Shown piece after piece: positions 51,106-60,676 of a DNA stretch of 64,000 bases (position 1 is its first letter; every line of letters begins with the position of its first letter). The DNA is from Rossellomorea aquimaris. Its GTDB lineage: Bacteria > Bacillota > Bacilli > Bacillales > Bacillaceae_B. A program made the position numbers and the translations under genes. Where the stretch lies: NCBI RefSeq assembly GCF_001877785.1, contig NZ_MINN01000161.1:62001-126000 (forward strand). The letters are read 5' to 3'. The notes under the pieces are model-generated. The model ran no database searches, was not told the DNA's origin, and worked only from the letters and a program-made list of their open reading frames with translations.

Positions 51106-51906
51106 TTATAGATTGGTAACAGCCGGTTTTGGCCTTGAGGCCTTGTACCATTGCAGGCAAAGGATGAAAATAAGGATGATATCGATGGCATCCCCTCCAT
51201 AATACATAAGTATGCTCCCGGATTCTGCTTGATCTGCCGGGACTCCCTCAGGCGGCCGGGCATAAATGATCTTTGAAAGGATGCCGTGGGCAGCAAGGGC
51301 AGAGAGCAATGCCGCAGCCCGGTATGCATAGCTTTTACGGTGCGGGATTGGATCGATATAGATCAAACTGACCGTGAAAAGGAAGCCGGCGAGGAATACG
51401 TGCAGATGAATGAAAATATGCAGCGGGATATTCTCGTGCATGGCGCTGTACAGGCTCGTGGTGTATAGAAGCCACAAGGCCCCTATATTCAGGAACGAAG
51501 CAAAAAAAGGGTCGCTTAAAACATTTAGCGGCCTGCTTTTTAACAACTGCGAGAGCTTTCTTGCTTTATCCCTTGGAAGGGTGCGCAATGTGAGCATCAT
51601 CGGTGCAGCCAGTACCATTAAGAGCGGAGCAAGCATGCCGAGGAACAGATGGCCGAGCATATGTGCCTGAAAATCATGATGTGCCTTCTCTGCAAGGGGA
51701 CCGGCAACGGCAGCAATGGCCAGAAAAACTCCTGCGGACCAGGAAACCGTTCGGTATAATGGCCATTTTTTAAAGCGGCGGTTTGAACGGATTACTGCCC
51801 ACACATAAAGGAAGAGGGCACAAACAAAAGGAAGGGCCAAGATCAATTGAGGTCCGGGCCCCAAAAGGCTGCGGGCAGCTTCTTCGTGGACGTGATTCAT
51901 GCTCAT
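51106..51906 (-). CDS. CtaG-like cytochrome c oxidase assembly factor
   Basis: The 266-residue polytopic protein has about seven membrane helices and the caa3-CtaG signature AHMLGHLFLGMLAPLLMVLAAPMMLTLRTLP with histidines facing the membrane centre, then HVFLAGFLFTVSLIYIDPIPHRKSYAYR. It helps insert copper into the caa3 oxidase. Its start overlaps the DUF2243 stop by 4 bases (ATGA). The stop codon lies in the duplicated flank of repeat A4, so the original C-terminus may have been slightly altered. Confidence 0.85.
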   Translation of the reverse strand: MSMNHVHEEAARSLLGPGPQLILALPFVCALFLYVWAVIRSNRRFKKWPLYRTVSWSAGVFLAIAAVAGPLAEKAHHDFQAHMLGHLFLGMLAPLLMVLAAPMMLTLRTLPRDKARKLSQLLKSRPLNVLSDPFFASFLNIGALWLLYTTSLYSAMHENIPLHIFIHLHVFLAGFLFTVSLIYIDPIPHRKSYAYRAAALLSALAAHGILSKIIYARPPEGVPADQAESGSILMYYGGDAIDIILIFILCLQWYKASRPKPAVTNL

Positions 51907-52379
51907 CGGCTGAGTTCCGCCTTCGCCTTCCTGCCTGTACGGATCGTCACCATGATGCCGGCAATCAGCAGTGCAAGGGCAATGCTATTCCAAATTAAAT
52001 CGTAAACGAACACATTTTCAACATAGCGGATTTCATGAATGCGCATGATTTTATGCTGGATCGTACCGTCGTACAATTGGAATCCGCCGGTGCCGAGCAG
52101 GATGCCGCCCCACCATCTCGCCTGCCAATAGGCGTTCCTCCGCCTCAGGTCCGCAAAAAGAAAAAATCCGCCGATTGTGGCAAACCAGCTGAATGCATGG
52201 AAGAATCCATCCGATACCAAGCCGATATCCGTGGTGGATCTGTCATAAAAATGATGCCAGTGAAGCAGCTGATGGAAGACCGTCTCATCAATGAATGCCA
52301 CCAGGCCGAGCCCGCATAGGAATCCCGATAACAGATTCCGTCCGGAGTAAATGCTCCGTGTTCCCAGAACTTTAACCAT
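51903..52379 (-). CDS. DUF2243 membrane protein
   Basis: The 158-residue four-helix membrane protein has the DUF2243 motif GLVAFIDETVFHQLLHWHHFYD (about 25-46) and DGTIQHKIMRIHEIRYVENVFVYD, both histidine-rich and possibly metal-binding. It is coupled to ctaG, which suggests a role in oxidase assembly or copper handling (inference). ATG 52379 is 6 bases after AGGGGAGGT. Confidence 0.85.
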   Translation of the reverse strand: MVKVLGTRSIYSGRNLLSGFLCGLGLVAFIDETVFHQLLHWHHFYDRSTTDIGLVSDGFFHAFSWFATIGGFFLFADLRRRNAYWQARWWGGILLGTGGFQLYDGTIQHKIMRIHEIRYVENVFVYDLIWNSIALALLIAGIMVTIRTGRKAKAELSR

Positions 52380-52579
52380 CGCCAAACCTCCCCTTGATTT
52401 CTTGTCACCATTATTCCCTCATAAAAAAGCGATAAACTAAAGACCGGAAAAACCTCCTCAACGTAAAGACGCGAAAACATAAGGAAAACTTAAGCATAAA
52501 GATAATGATATTCTAATTAACTTATGACAGCTTGCCGGGTACGATAGTAGTAGATTGTTACAAAGAAGGAGTGGCAGAG

Positions 52580-53041
52580 GTGGAGAGGGAGATTACATTC
52601 AGATTAGCCGCAGCAGAGGACTTGGACCGGATTGTCCAGATGCTTGCGGACGATGTATTGGGAAAAGAAAGGGAATGTTATGCGGATCCCCTGCCGGAAG
52701 GGTATCTGAAAGCCTTTCAGGCGATCGAGTCAGATCCGCACAATGAACTGACAGTGGCTTGTCACGACAAAGAAATCATAGGTGTCATGCAGATAACGTT
52801 CACGCCATATCTTACCCATCAGGGAAGCTGGCGGGCGACAATCGAGGGCGTGAGGACGTCTTCCGCGGTACGCGGGCAGGGAGTCGGATCCAAGATGATC
52901 AACTGGGCGGTCGGACGTGCCCGTGAACGCGGCTGCAGCCTTGTCCAGCTCACAACGGACAAACAGCGCGGCGACGCTCTCAGGTTCTATCAGAACCTCG
53001 GGTTCAGAGCGACACATGAAGGATTGAAAATGAAACTCTGA
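52580..53041 (+). CDS. GNAT family N-acetyltransferase
   Basis: The 153-residue acetyltransferase has the acetyl-CoA-binding motif A VRTSSAVRGQGVGSKMINWAVGRARERGCSLVQLTTDKQR (about 91-130) and motif B FYQNLGFRATHEGLKMKL. The substrate is unknown. GTG 52580 is chosen after GAAGGAGTGG; several upstream in-frame codons lack a ribosome site. Confidence 0.85.
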   Translation: MEREITFRLAAAEDLDRIVQMLADDVLGKERECYADPLPEGYLKAFQAIESDPHNELTVACHDKEIIGVMQITFTPYLTHQGSWRATIEGVRTSSAVRGQGVGSKMINWAVGRARERGCSLVQLTTDKQRGDALRFYQNLGFRATHEGLKMKL

Positions 53042-53044
53042 CAG

Positions 53045-53084
53045 ACTGAAGGCCCGTTCCCGGGTGCGGGAGCGGGCCTTTTAT
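53045..53084. terminator. Shared terminator of the GNAT gene and pbpG
   Basis: AAGGCCCGTTCCC-GGGTGC-GGGAGCGGGCCTT, followed by TTATC, lies between convergent genes. Confidence 0.85.
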
Positions 53085-53089
53085 CAAGA

Positions 53090-55159
53090 TTAGAAAATCC
53101 AATCTTTAAGTTTTTTGTACCAAGGTTTACTGTCTTTTTTCGACGGCTGTTTTTCTTGCGGTGCTTCTTTTTCTCCGGGGTGTTCCTTGCAGTATTCGGT
53201 CGGTTCCGTACCCTTCACGAAATAAGTGAAGCGCTGGACAGGGCAATCCTTGGTGGCAAGCTTGCCGTTATGGGGATTGACCGCGACGCCGACGACGCCC
53301 TTGGTCGGCTTGAATGCCTTGACGGGTTCGTCCTTCAGGGCTTCCTCCATGAAATTCACCCATATTTTCTTCGCGTATAGCTTATCGTCCACAATCGAGA
53401 TGTCTTTCCCTTTGTCATAACCGGTCCATACTCCCGCAGTCAGCTGAGGGGAGAAGCCGATCATCCAGTTGTCGGTGTTGGTCGTCCCGGATTTACCCGC
53501 ATAGTGCCTGGTCGCGTCTTTGCGGATCTGGATCCCGGTGACGGTCGAGTAATCATTCAGTTTCGGATCGAAAATCCCGCTCAGCATATGCGTCATCACG
53601 AACGCCTTGTCGGGATCCAGCACCTGTTCCTTTTTCACTTCTTTTTCATAAATGACCTTCCCCGACCAGTCTTCGACCCGGGTGATGAACACCGGCTTCA
53701 CTTTGTAGCCGCCGTTCGCGAATAGATTGTAGGCGTTCACCATGTCGATCACCCTTGCCCCAGAGGTCCCGAGGGCGGAGGACGGATACTTCTTGACCGG
53801 GGTGGTAAGACCGAATTTCTCTTTCGCCGTTTTCACCAGGGTATCCTGGCCCGTGAATAGATGCGTCTTCACGGCATAGACGTTATCGGAAAGCGCGATC
53901 GCCTGGGCAAGCGTGATATCATCATTTGCGTATTTATTATTGTAGTTGTGCGGCGCGTATTTTTTATTTTCGTCAAATGTGAACGTCGTGAGCTCGCTTT
54001 TCATCGTTGTGGCAGGGGTGAAGCCCTGGTCGAGTGCGGAATAGTACAGGAGCGGCTTTATCGTCGAGCCCGGCTGGCGGATCGCCTGGACCGCCCGGTT
54101 GAATGGACTCTCCTCATAGCTCCTGCCCCCGATCATCGCGGTGACGTAGCCGTTCTTCGGATTCATCGAGACAAACCCGAGCTGAATGTCGGATCCTTCC
54201 CCGATCTGTTCATCGACCACTTTTTCGGCGATTTCCTGATGCTTCGTGTTCAGCGTCGTGAACACTTTGAGTCCGCCCATCTCGATCGTTCGCTCATCCA
54301 GCCCCAATTCTGTGCGGAGGATATTTTTCACCACATCCTGAAAATAAGGGGCCGTCTCCACCGTTTGATGGGCGTGTTCCCCGGTGATTTTGACCGGCTT
54401 TGCCTTCGCGATTTCACTTTCCTCTCTCGTGATGAATCCGTCTTCTCTCATGGAATCCAGGATGAGCTCCTGACGGCTCTTCGCATGCTCGGCTGATTTG
54501 AGAGGCGAATAGTAGGAAGGCGCTTTCGGGATCCCGGCAAGCAGGGACGCCTCGGCAAGCGTCAGCCGGTCGGCATCCTTCCCGAAATAATACTGGCTTG
54601 CGGCCTGGACGCCGTAGGCACCATGACCGTAATAAATCGTATTCAGATACCCTTCAAGGATTTCTTTCTTGCTGTAATTCATTTCGATCCGGAGGGTATA
54701 AAGGGCTTCCGAGACCTTCCGCTTCCACGTTTTATCATGCGTCAAAAAGAGATTTCGGGCATACTGCTGGGAAATGGTGCTTGCCCCCTGGACCTTGCCC
54801 ATCGCCTTTATATCGGCAAGTGCGGCCCCTGCTATCCTCTTTAAATCAAATCCGTAATGCTGGTAAAAATTCTTGTCTTCTATTGAAATTGTCGCCTCGA
54901 TAAGTGCCGGTGAAACCTTTTCGAGATCCACCCAGTAGCGCTTTTCCCCGGTATTCGTCTCGCCAATCACCTTGCCGTCCTCCCCGTAAATCAGCGTGGA
55001 CTGAGGCACCGCAAGCGGAGGGGGACCCTGGAACTTCGCGTACGTCAGCACCCCGATCAGCCCGATGAGCATAAGGACAGATAAGAAAAGAGACAAAATA
55101 ACGGCCGCTCTCACATATTTTTTTGTTTTCTCCAATCCAGCACGAGTCATCAGTTCCAT
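53090..55159 (-). CDS. pbpG: Class A penicillin-binding protein PbpG
   Basis: The 689-residue bifunctional peptidoglycan synthase has a basic N-terminus, one membrane helix (about 18-40) and a GT51 transglycosylase domain (about 65-235) with catalytic E94 in SIEDKNFYQHYGFD and GASTISQQYARNLF. The transpeptidase domain has SxxK at S365 (QPGSTIKPL), SDN at 424-426 and KSGT near the end. It corresponds to B. subtilis PbpG (YwhE), which acts in spore peptidoglycan synthesis. The start is uncertain between 55159 and 55150. Confidence 0.92.
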   Translation of the reverse strand: MELMTRAGLEKTKKYVRAAVILSLFLSVLMLIGLIGVLTYAKFQGPPPLAVPQSTLIYGEDGKVIGETNTGEKRYWVDLEKVSPALIEATISIEDKNFYQHYGFDLKRIAGAALADIKAMGKVQGASTISQQYARNLFLTHDKTWKRKVSEALYTLRIEMNYSKKEILEGYLNTIYYGHGAYGVQAASQYYFGKDADRLTLAEASLLAGIPKAPSYYSPLKSAEHAKSRQELILDSMREDGFITREESEIAKAKPVKITGEHAHQTVETAPYFQDVVKNILRTELGLDERTIEMGGLKVFTTLNTKHQEIAEKVVDEQIGEGSDIQLGFVSMNPKNGYVTAMIGGRSYEESPFNRAVQAIRQPGSTIKPLLYYSALDQGFTPATTMKSELTTFTFDENKKYAPHNYNNKYANDDITLAQAIALSDNVYAVKTHLFTGQDTLVKTAKEKFGLTTPVKKYPSSALGTSGARVIDMVNAYNLFANGGYKVKPVFITRVEDWSGKVIYEKEVKKEQVLDPDKAFVMTHMLSGIFDPKLNDYSTVTGIQIRKDATRHYAGKSGTTNTDNWMIGFSPQLTAGVWTGYDKGKDISIVDDKLYAKKIWVNFMEEALKDEPVKAFKPTKGVVGVAVNPHNGKLATKDCPVQRFTYFVKGTEPTEYCKEHPGEKEAPQEKQPSKKDSKPWYKKLKDWIF

Positions 55160-55545
55160 CCCCGATCCCGCCTTCTCTATAAAATAGTTTTCTATGAAAA
55201 TCCATTCCCGCTCCGCCGCCCCGTCAGTCACGATGCACAGGACTTCCCGCAATCTTCAGCTATATATATTCAGTATGAAAGGTTTGAAGAGTTTTTAAAC
55301 ATGAACCAGATAGAAAAAATTTCACTTGAATTTTTGCTAGATTCCACTATACTTTTTCTCATGTTTGTATTTATCATGATAGGGAAGGATAAAAATGACG
55401 TCTGACCGTGACGTTATTTATTTTGTAATCAACACCTGTGATGTTAAGTGACTTTTCCATTTGGAAGGTTAAGTATATTTGATAATTTGCAGTAACAGGT
55501 TTTCAGCTAGAATAAACATAATAGCTATTTAGTAATTAAACGGAT

Positions 55546-55787
55546 CCAGCTTTTGATTGGAGTGGAAGACGCAGACTCCTATCAGAAAAGCGGAGGGGCT
55601 TTGCTCAGAGGCGTGTGGCATAAGGCGAAGAGGTCACGAAGGCGTTCTTTTCCTTCTTGGCCGGTTTGACTTATGACATGTGCTTCTAAGCCCCGCAGCT
55701 GGACAGTCCCTCCCAAATGAAAAAGCAGGAGGCTCACCAACCGCCCGCGGAAAGCGGAGTCTTCCACGGAAATCAATAAGCGGCGAT
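55546..55787 (+). repeat. Family B repeat, copy B5 (long form)
   Basis: The order is the same as B1: GCTTTTGATTGGAGTGGAAGACGCAGACTCC, an inner GGGGCTTTGCTCAGAGGCGTGTGG, and GGCTCACCAACCGCCCGCGG, ending in CGGAAATCAATAAGCGG. It lies upstream of speE. The 290 bp between pbpG and B5 hold no feature I can name. Confidence 0.8.
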
Positions 55788-55825
55788 TAAGGGCCTATAA
55801 AAAACAAAGAAGGGAAGTAGAAACA

Positions 55826-56656
55826 ATGAGTGGACTTTGGTACACAGAAAAACAAACAGACAACTTCGGAATCACAATGAAAATCAAAAAGAGTTTACAT
55901 ACAGAACAAACGGATTTTCAATACCTCGAAATGGCCGAAACAGAAGAATGGGGCAACATGCTCTTCCTTGACGGCATGGTCATGACAAGCCAAAAAGACG
56001 AATTCGTCTACCACGAAATGGTTGCACACGTACCATTATTCACACACCCGAACCCTGAAAACGTACTGGTAGTAGGCGGCGGGGACGGCGGCGTCATCCG
56101 CGAAGTGCTGAAGCACCCAAGCGTGAAAAAAGCCGTATTGGTCGATATCGACGGAAAAGTCATCGAATACTCAAAGAAATACCTCCCGGAAATCGCGGGC
56201 GAGCTTGAAAACGAACGCGTCGACGTCCAGGTGGGCGACGGATTCATGCATATCGCGAAAAGTGAAAATGAATACGACGTCATCATGGTCGATTCCACTG
56301 AGCCTGTCGGGCCGGCTGTAAATCTATTCACCAAAGGTTTCTACGCGGGAATCTCGAAAGCTCTTAAAGAAGACGGGATCTTTGTCGCTCAATGTGACAA
56401 CCCTTGGTTCAAAGCGGACCTTATCCGTCAGGTACAGCGTGATGTAAAGGAAATCTTCCCGGTTACGCGCCTGTACACAGCGAATATCCCGACATACCCG
56501 AGCGGCATGTGGGCATTCACGATCGGATCGAAAAAACACGACCCAATCGAAGTGCCGGAAGAGCGTTTCCACGAAATCCAGACTAAATACTACACACCGG
56601 AACTGCACAAAGCAGCATTCGTGCTTCCTAAATTCGTCAAAGACCTGACGGAATAA
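55826..56656 (+). CDS. speE: Spermidine synthase
   Basis: The 276-residue aminopropyltransferase makes spermidine from putrescine and decarboxylated SAM. It has the N-terminal [37 protein letters not shown], the dcSAM-binding [16 protein letters not shown] (GGGDGG at 84-89) and DSTEPVGPA. The ATG follows AGAAGGGAAG. speB lies 96 bp downstream, completing the agmatine-to-spermidine route. Confidence 0.95.
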   Translation: MSGLWYTEKQTDNFGITMKIKKSLHTEQTDFQYLEMAETEEWGNMLFLDGMVMTSQKDEFVYHEMVAHVPLFTHPNPENVLVVGGGDGGVIREVLKHPSVKKAVLVDIDGKVIEYSKKYLPEIAGELENERVDVQVGDGFMHIAKSENEYDVIMVDSTEPVGPAVNLFTKGFYAGISKALKEDGIFVAQCDNPWFKADLIRQVQRDVKEIFPVTRLYTANIPTYPSGMWAFTIGSKKHDPIEVPEERFHEIQTKYYTPELHKAAFVLPKFVKDLTE

Positions 56657-56669
56657 TAGTAACGGATCA

Positions 56670-56692
56670 AAGACCGGGGTCCCCCGGTCTTG
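56670..56692 (+). terminator. Hairpin between speE and speB
   Basis: AAGACCGGGG-TCC-CCCGGTCTT forms a perfect stem followed only by GTATTG. It may partially terminate or protect the speE message. Confidence 0.55.
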
Positions 56693-56752
56693 TATTGAAT
56701 AAAGGAGGGACGGTCCACCAAATGTCCGCCCCCGATAGAGAAAGGTTTGAAT

Positions 56753-57628
56753 ATGATGCGTTTTGATGAAGCTTATTCAGGTAATGTATTTATTAAGAGC
56801 CACCCTTCATACGAAGAAAGCTCAGTCGTGCTTTACGGAATGCCTATGGACTGGACAGTGAGCTACCGTCCGGGTTCACGTTTCGGCCCGACGCGTATCC
56901 GTGAAGTGTCGATCGGACTTGAAGAATACAGTGCCTATCTAGACCGCGAGCTTGAAGAAGTGAAATTCTTCGATGCCGGTGACATTCCGCTTCCGTTCGG
57001 AAATGCCCAGCGCAGCATCGATATGATCGAGGATTACATCGACCAGCTCTTAGGCGACGGGAAAATCCCATTCGGCATGGGCGGGGAGCACCTCGTTTCA
57101 TGGCCGGTCATGAAGGCGATCGCGAAGAAATATCCGGACCTGGCGATCATCCATATGGATGCCCACACGGATCTTCGCGAAGAGTACGAGGGAGAACCGC
57201 TTTCCCACTCGACCCCGATCCGCAAGATCGCCGAGCATATCGGACCCGAGAACGTCTATTCATTCGGGATCCGTTCCGGCATGAAGGAAGAATTCCAATG
57301 GGCGAAAGAAAACGGCATGCACATCTCGAAATTCGAAGTGCTCGAGCCGCTGAAGGGAATCCTTCCGACGCTCGCGGGACGCCCTGTCTACGTCACCATC
57401 GACATCGACGTCCTTGACCCGGCTCACGCACCCGGAACCGGAACCGTGGACTGCGGAGGCATCACATCCAAGGAGCTGCTTGCATCCATCCATGCAATCG
57501 CACACTCCGACATCAACGTAGTAGGCGCCGACCTAGTCGAAGTAGCCCCAATCTACGACAACTCCGAACAAACAGCCAACACAGCCAGCAAACTCATCCG
57601 TGAAATGCTCCTTGGTTGGGTGAAATAA
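56753..57628 (+). CDS. speB: Agmatinase
   Basis: The 291-residue ureohydrolase splits agmatine to putrescine and urea. Manganese ligands are in GMGGEH, IHMDAHTDLRE and DIDVLDPAHAPGTG. It supplies putrescine to the adjacent spermidine synthase. ATG 56753 is 7 bases after AAAGG; the following ATG 56756 is equally possible and matches the B. subtilis N-terminus (MRFDEAYSG). Confidence 0.95.
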   Translation: MMRFDEAYSGNVFIKSHPSYEESSVVLYGMPMDWTVSYRPGSRFGPTRIREVSIGLEEYSAYLDRELEEVKFFDAGDIPLPFGNAQRSIDMIEDYIDQLLGDGKIPFGMGGEHLVSWPVMKAIAKKYPDLAIIHMDAHTDLREEYEGEPLSHSTPIRKIAEHIGPENVYSFGIRSGMKEEFQWAKENGMHISKFEVLEPLKGILPTLAGRPVYVTIDIDVLDPAHAPGTGTVDCGGITSKELLASIHAIAHSDINVVGADLVEVAPIYDNSEQTANTASKLIREMLLGWVK

Positions 57629-57635
57629 TTTCTAT

Positions 57636-57677
57636 AAAAATAGGATTGCCTTCTTGAAAGGTGATCCTATTTCTTTT
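57636..57677 (+). terminator. Intrinsic terminator of speE-speB
   Basis: AAATAGGAT and ATCCTATTT, with an inner GCCTTCTTGAAAGGTG stem, are followed by CTTTTATC. Confidence 0.8.
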
Positions 57678-57781
57678 ATCAATTTTTAAAAAGGTGTTGG
57701 GGTGGCAATTGACCTTCCCTTATCTAATAGACAAGGAGTGGGGGGAAATGACCATCCTTCAGAAGGGTTAGAGTAAACCGA

Positions 57782-57915
57782 CTCCAGCAGTTTATTGGAG
57801 TGGAAGACGCAGACTCCTGCGGGAAAAGCGAGTTAGGTGAGACCCCGCAGGCGGAGCCGAGGAGGCTCACCAACCGCCCGCGGAAAGCGAAGTCTTCCAC
57901 GGAAATAAACTGCGG
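57782..57915 (+). repeat. Family B repeat, copy B6 (short 134-bp form)
   Basis: The ends are GCAGTTTATT and AATAAACTGC. The body has TGGAAGACGCAGACTCCTGCGGG, GAGACCCCGCAGGCGGAGCC and CGCGGAAAGCGAAGTCTTCC. It lacks the inner segment of the long form. The rest of the 475-bp gap up to ywiB shows nothing clear. Confidence 0.82.
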
Positions 57916-58102
57916 CAATCAAAGGGAGGTAATTGTGTCTTTGAGGAGTGATATAACCTGACTTTCACAAACTTCCAACCCAAAACTCACCCCCACTCAT
58001 TGCATTTTCCCCCAATACTTCTTATACTTAATAAGTTAGAGGAAGACCGTCCGCCAGTCAGGACGGACAAATTCCAGATCGGACCCTAAATAAGAAAAGG
58101 AT

Positions 58103-58552
58103 GTGAGTGGTTTGACAGATTTCAACAGTGAATCCACGCCTGTCAAAATTCACTTAAAAACAACTATCACAGTCGGTGAAGAAAGCGACGCTTTTGAGCT
58201 CGTCTCATTCGGGCGATACTATGAAAAAGGGGACGCCTTTTTCCTTAAGTATGACGAAGTCCAGGAAGAAGGGACCACCCACACGATCGTCAAGGTCACC
58301 GACACCCAGGCACTGATCCTGAGGAGCGGTGCCGTCAAAATGCGAATGGTGTTCAACGAAGAGGAAGAGATGAACGGCTCTTATGAAAGCGAGCTCGGCA
58401 CACTCTTGCTGACGACAAAAACTAAGAAACTTTCACATACGAAAAATCTCTCCAGGACGGAAGGGGATTTCAACCTTTCCTATGAGCTGATCATGCAGGG
58501 CAGCCCGGTCGGGGATTATGAGATGTCGATCAATTTTAAGGAGGAAGAATAG
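58103..58552 (+). CDS. ywiB: YwiB family (DUF1934) protein
   Basis: The 149-residue calycin-like beta-barrel protein has the DUF1934 pattern ([41 protein letters not shown]). The function is unknown; it precedes argS as in B. subtilis. The start is unresolved: GTG 58103 is close to AAAAGG, and TTG 58112 is nine bases further. The stop lies 4 bp before argS. Confidence 0.85.
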   Translation: MSGLTDFNSESTPVKIHLKTTITVGEESDAFELVSFGRYYEKGDAFFLKYDEVQEEGTTHTIVKVTDTQALILRSGAVKMRMVFNEEEEMNGSYESELGTLLLTTKTKKLSHTKNLSRTEGDFNLSYELIMQGSPVGDYEMSINFKEEE

Positions 58553-58556
58553 GCGC

Positions 58557-60227
58557 ATGAATATCGTCGAGAAAGTACAAGAAAACCTGAAATCCGAAAT
58601 CAAGGCAGCGGTCCTGAAAGCGGGGCTCGCTTCAGAGGACCAGCTTCCAGACATCATCCTGGAGACGCCGAAGGATAAGTCACACGGGGACTACTCCACC
58701 AACATGGCGATGCAGCTGGCGCGTGTCGCGAAAAAAGCTCCGCGAATGATCGCGGAAGACATCATGAAGAACTTCGATCAGTCAAAGGCTTCCATTGAAA
58801 AAATGGACATCGCCGGTCCTGGTTTCATCAACTTCTTCATGAACAATGACTACTTGACGGATCTCATCCCGATGATCCTCGATCAGGATCACGAATACGG
58901 CCAGTCTGATGCCGGTAATGGCGAACGCGTCAACGTCGAGTTCGTTTCGGCGAATCCGACAGGCGACCTTCACCTCGGCCATGCCCGCGGTGCCGCAGTC
59001 GGTGATTCACTCTGCAACGTGCTTGAAAAAGCAGGCTATAATGTCACGCGCGAGTACTACATCAATGACGCCGGGAACCAGATCCATAATCTTGCGAAAT
59101 CTGTGGAGGCACGCTACTTCCAGGCGCTCGGGCAGGATGCGGCGATGCCTGAAGACGGATATCACGGCGCCGACATCATCGGAATCGGGAAGCAGCTTGC
59201 CGAGGAATACGGTTCCAAGTATGTGGAAGCAAGCGAAGACGAGCGCTACAAATTTTTCCGTGATTACGGCTTGAAAGTGGAAATGTCCAAGCTTCAGAAG
59301 GACCTTGAGATGTTCCGCGTGCCGTTCAATGTGTGGTACTCAGAAACCTCCCTTTACGAAAACGGAAAAATCGACGCTGCGCTCTCCAAACTGCGTGAAA
59401 ACGGACATGTGTACGAAGAAGACGGAGCGACTTGGTTCCGTTCGACCGAACTTGGCGACGATAAGGACCGCGTGCTGATCAAGAATGATGGAACATACAC
59501 GTACCTGACTCCTGACATCTCATACCACCAGGATAAATTCGAGCGCGGCCATGATGTGCTCATCAACATCTGGGGAGCGGACCACCACGGTTATATCCCT
59601 CGTATGAAAGCGGCGGTAGAGGCACTTGGTTTTGACCGCGAAAAGCTTGAAGTGGCCGTGATCCAGCTCGTCCATCTTTACAAAAACGGCGAGAAGATGA
59701 AGATGAGCAAACGTACCGGTAAAGCCGTGACGATGCGTGAACTGGTTGAAGAAGTCGGCCTCGATGCCGTTCGTTACTTCTTCGCGATGAGAAGCGCGGA
59801 TACGCACATGGACTTCGACCTTGATCTTGCAGTGTCCCAGTCCAATGAAAACCCTGTATATTATGCTCAATATGCGCATGCACGCATCTGTTCGATCCTG
59901 CGTCAGGCTGAAGAATCCGGTCTTGCTTCCGAGGACCGCATCGACCTTAGCCTGATCGGAACGGAAAAAGAAATCGATCTATTGAAGAAGCTCGGTGAAT
60001 TCCCGCAGATGATCGCTGATGCAGCCGAAAAGCGCACACCGCACCGTGTCGCGAACTACATCAACGATCTTGCTTCGGCATTCCACAGCTTCTACAATGC
60101 GAACAAGGTGCTGGATGACGAAAACCGCGAGCTGACAACAGCCCGCCTGGCACTAGTCAAAGCCGTGCGCGTCACGCTTCAAAACGCACTTGCCCTTATC
60201 GGGGTAGCTGCACCTGAAAAAATGTAA
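58557..60227 (+). CDS. argS: Arginyl-tRNA synthetase
   Basis: The 556-residue class I synthetase has an N-terminal Add-1 domain ([22 protein letters not shown]), the HIGH motif as [14 protein letters not shown] near 140, the KMSKS-type loop KMKMSKRTG, and a C-terminal anticodon-binding domain ([11 protein letters not shown]). It charges tRNA-Arg. ATG 58557 follows AGGAGGAAG at the end of ywiB. No T-box leader is seen. Confidence 0.96.
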   Translation: MNIVEKVQENLKSEIKAAVLKAGLASEDQLPDIILETPKDKSHGDYSTNMAMQLARVAKKAPRMIAEDIMKNFDQSKASIEKMDIAGPGFINFFMNNDYLTDLIPMILDQDHEYGQSDAGNGERVNVEFVSANPTGDLHLGHARGAAVGDSLCNVLEKAGYNVTREYYINDAGNQIHNLAKSVEARYFQALGQDAAMPEDGYHGADIIGIGKQLAEEYGSKYVEASEDERYKFFRDYGLKVEMSKLQKDLEMFRVPFNVWYSETSLYENGKIDAALSKLRENGHVYEEDGATWFRSTELGDDKDRVLIKNDGTYTYLTPDISYHQDKFERGHDVLINIWGADHHGYIPRMKAAVEALGFDREKLEVAVIQLVHLYKNGEKMKMSKRTGKAVTMRELVEEVGLDAVRYFFAMRSADTHMDFDLDLAVSQSNENPVYYAQYAHARICSILRQAEESGLASEDRIDLSLIGTEKEIDLLKKLGEFPQMIADAAEKRTPHRVANYINDLASAFHSFYNANKVLDDENRELTTARLALVKAVRVTLQNALALIGVAAPEKM

Positions 60228-60231
60228 TGGC

Positions 60232-60285
60232 TCGAAGGCCCATCCCTCGCTGCTTTAACGCAGAGAAGGACGGGCCTTCTTTTTA
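60232..60285 (+). terminator. Intrinsic terminator of ywiB-argS
   Basis: GAAGGCCCATCC...GGACGGGCCTTC, with an inner CTGC...GCAG stem, is followed by TTTTTAAT. Confidence 0.88.
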
Positions 60286-60341
60286 ATATTTTCCTCCTCA
60301 TAACGTATAATAATGGGTAGACATAGTTTAGGAGGTACCTC

Positions 60342-60521
60342 ATGAAGACAGTTGTGCTGGCCATTGTGACCGGTTTTTTGGTAGGATTCATCTTTGCCCT
60401 GTTCAAGCTTCCAATCCCCGCTCCGCCTGCCCTCGCAGGAATCGCCGGAATTGTAGGGATATACTTGGGCTTCAAGGCATTCATGGCGATTCAGCCGTGG
60501 ATTGAATCGGTATTTAAGTGA
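60342..60521 (+). CDS. XapX domain (DUF1427) small membrane protein
   Basis: The 59-residue protein has two membrane helices (about 3-21 and 29-50) and the XapX pattern GFLVGFIFALFKLPIPAPPALAGIAGIVGIYLG. The function is unknown. ATG 60342 lies 6 bases after AGGAGGT, and an intrinsic terminator follows, so it is an independent unit. Confidence 0.85.
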   Translation: MKTVVLAIVTGFLVGFIFALFKLPIPAPPALAGIAGIVGIYLGFKAFMAIQPWIESVFK

Positions 60522-60552
60522 GTTTTACATAATAGAAGTGTCCCTGTTGTAA

Positions 60553-60592
60553 AAGTCCGGATCCCGATGGCTCCGGGCTTTTGTAATTTTTT
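60553..60592 (+). terminator. Intrinsic terminator of the XapX gene
   Basis: AAAGTCCGGA-TCCCGATGGC-TCCGGGCTTTT is followed by GTAATTTTTTT. Confidence 0.8.
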
Positions 60593-60676
60593 TGAATTTT
60601 TTGTTCAAATAATATTGAATATTATATTCGAAAATATTAGAATTAAGTCAATGAAGAAAAAAGGAGGCTATTTATT

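Noticed and set aside
53861-54496. A 211-codon plus-strand frame opposite pbpG
   Set aside because: It lies entirely within the pbpG catalytic domains and encodes an Arg/His-rich product of no family.
57950-58556. T-box leader for argS
   Set aside because: No specifier stem or TGGNACCGCG T-box sequence was seen upstream of ywiB or argS.
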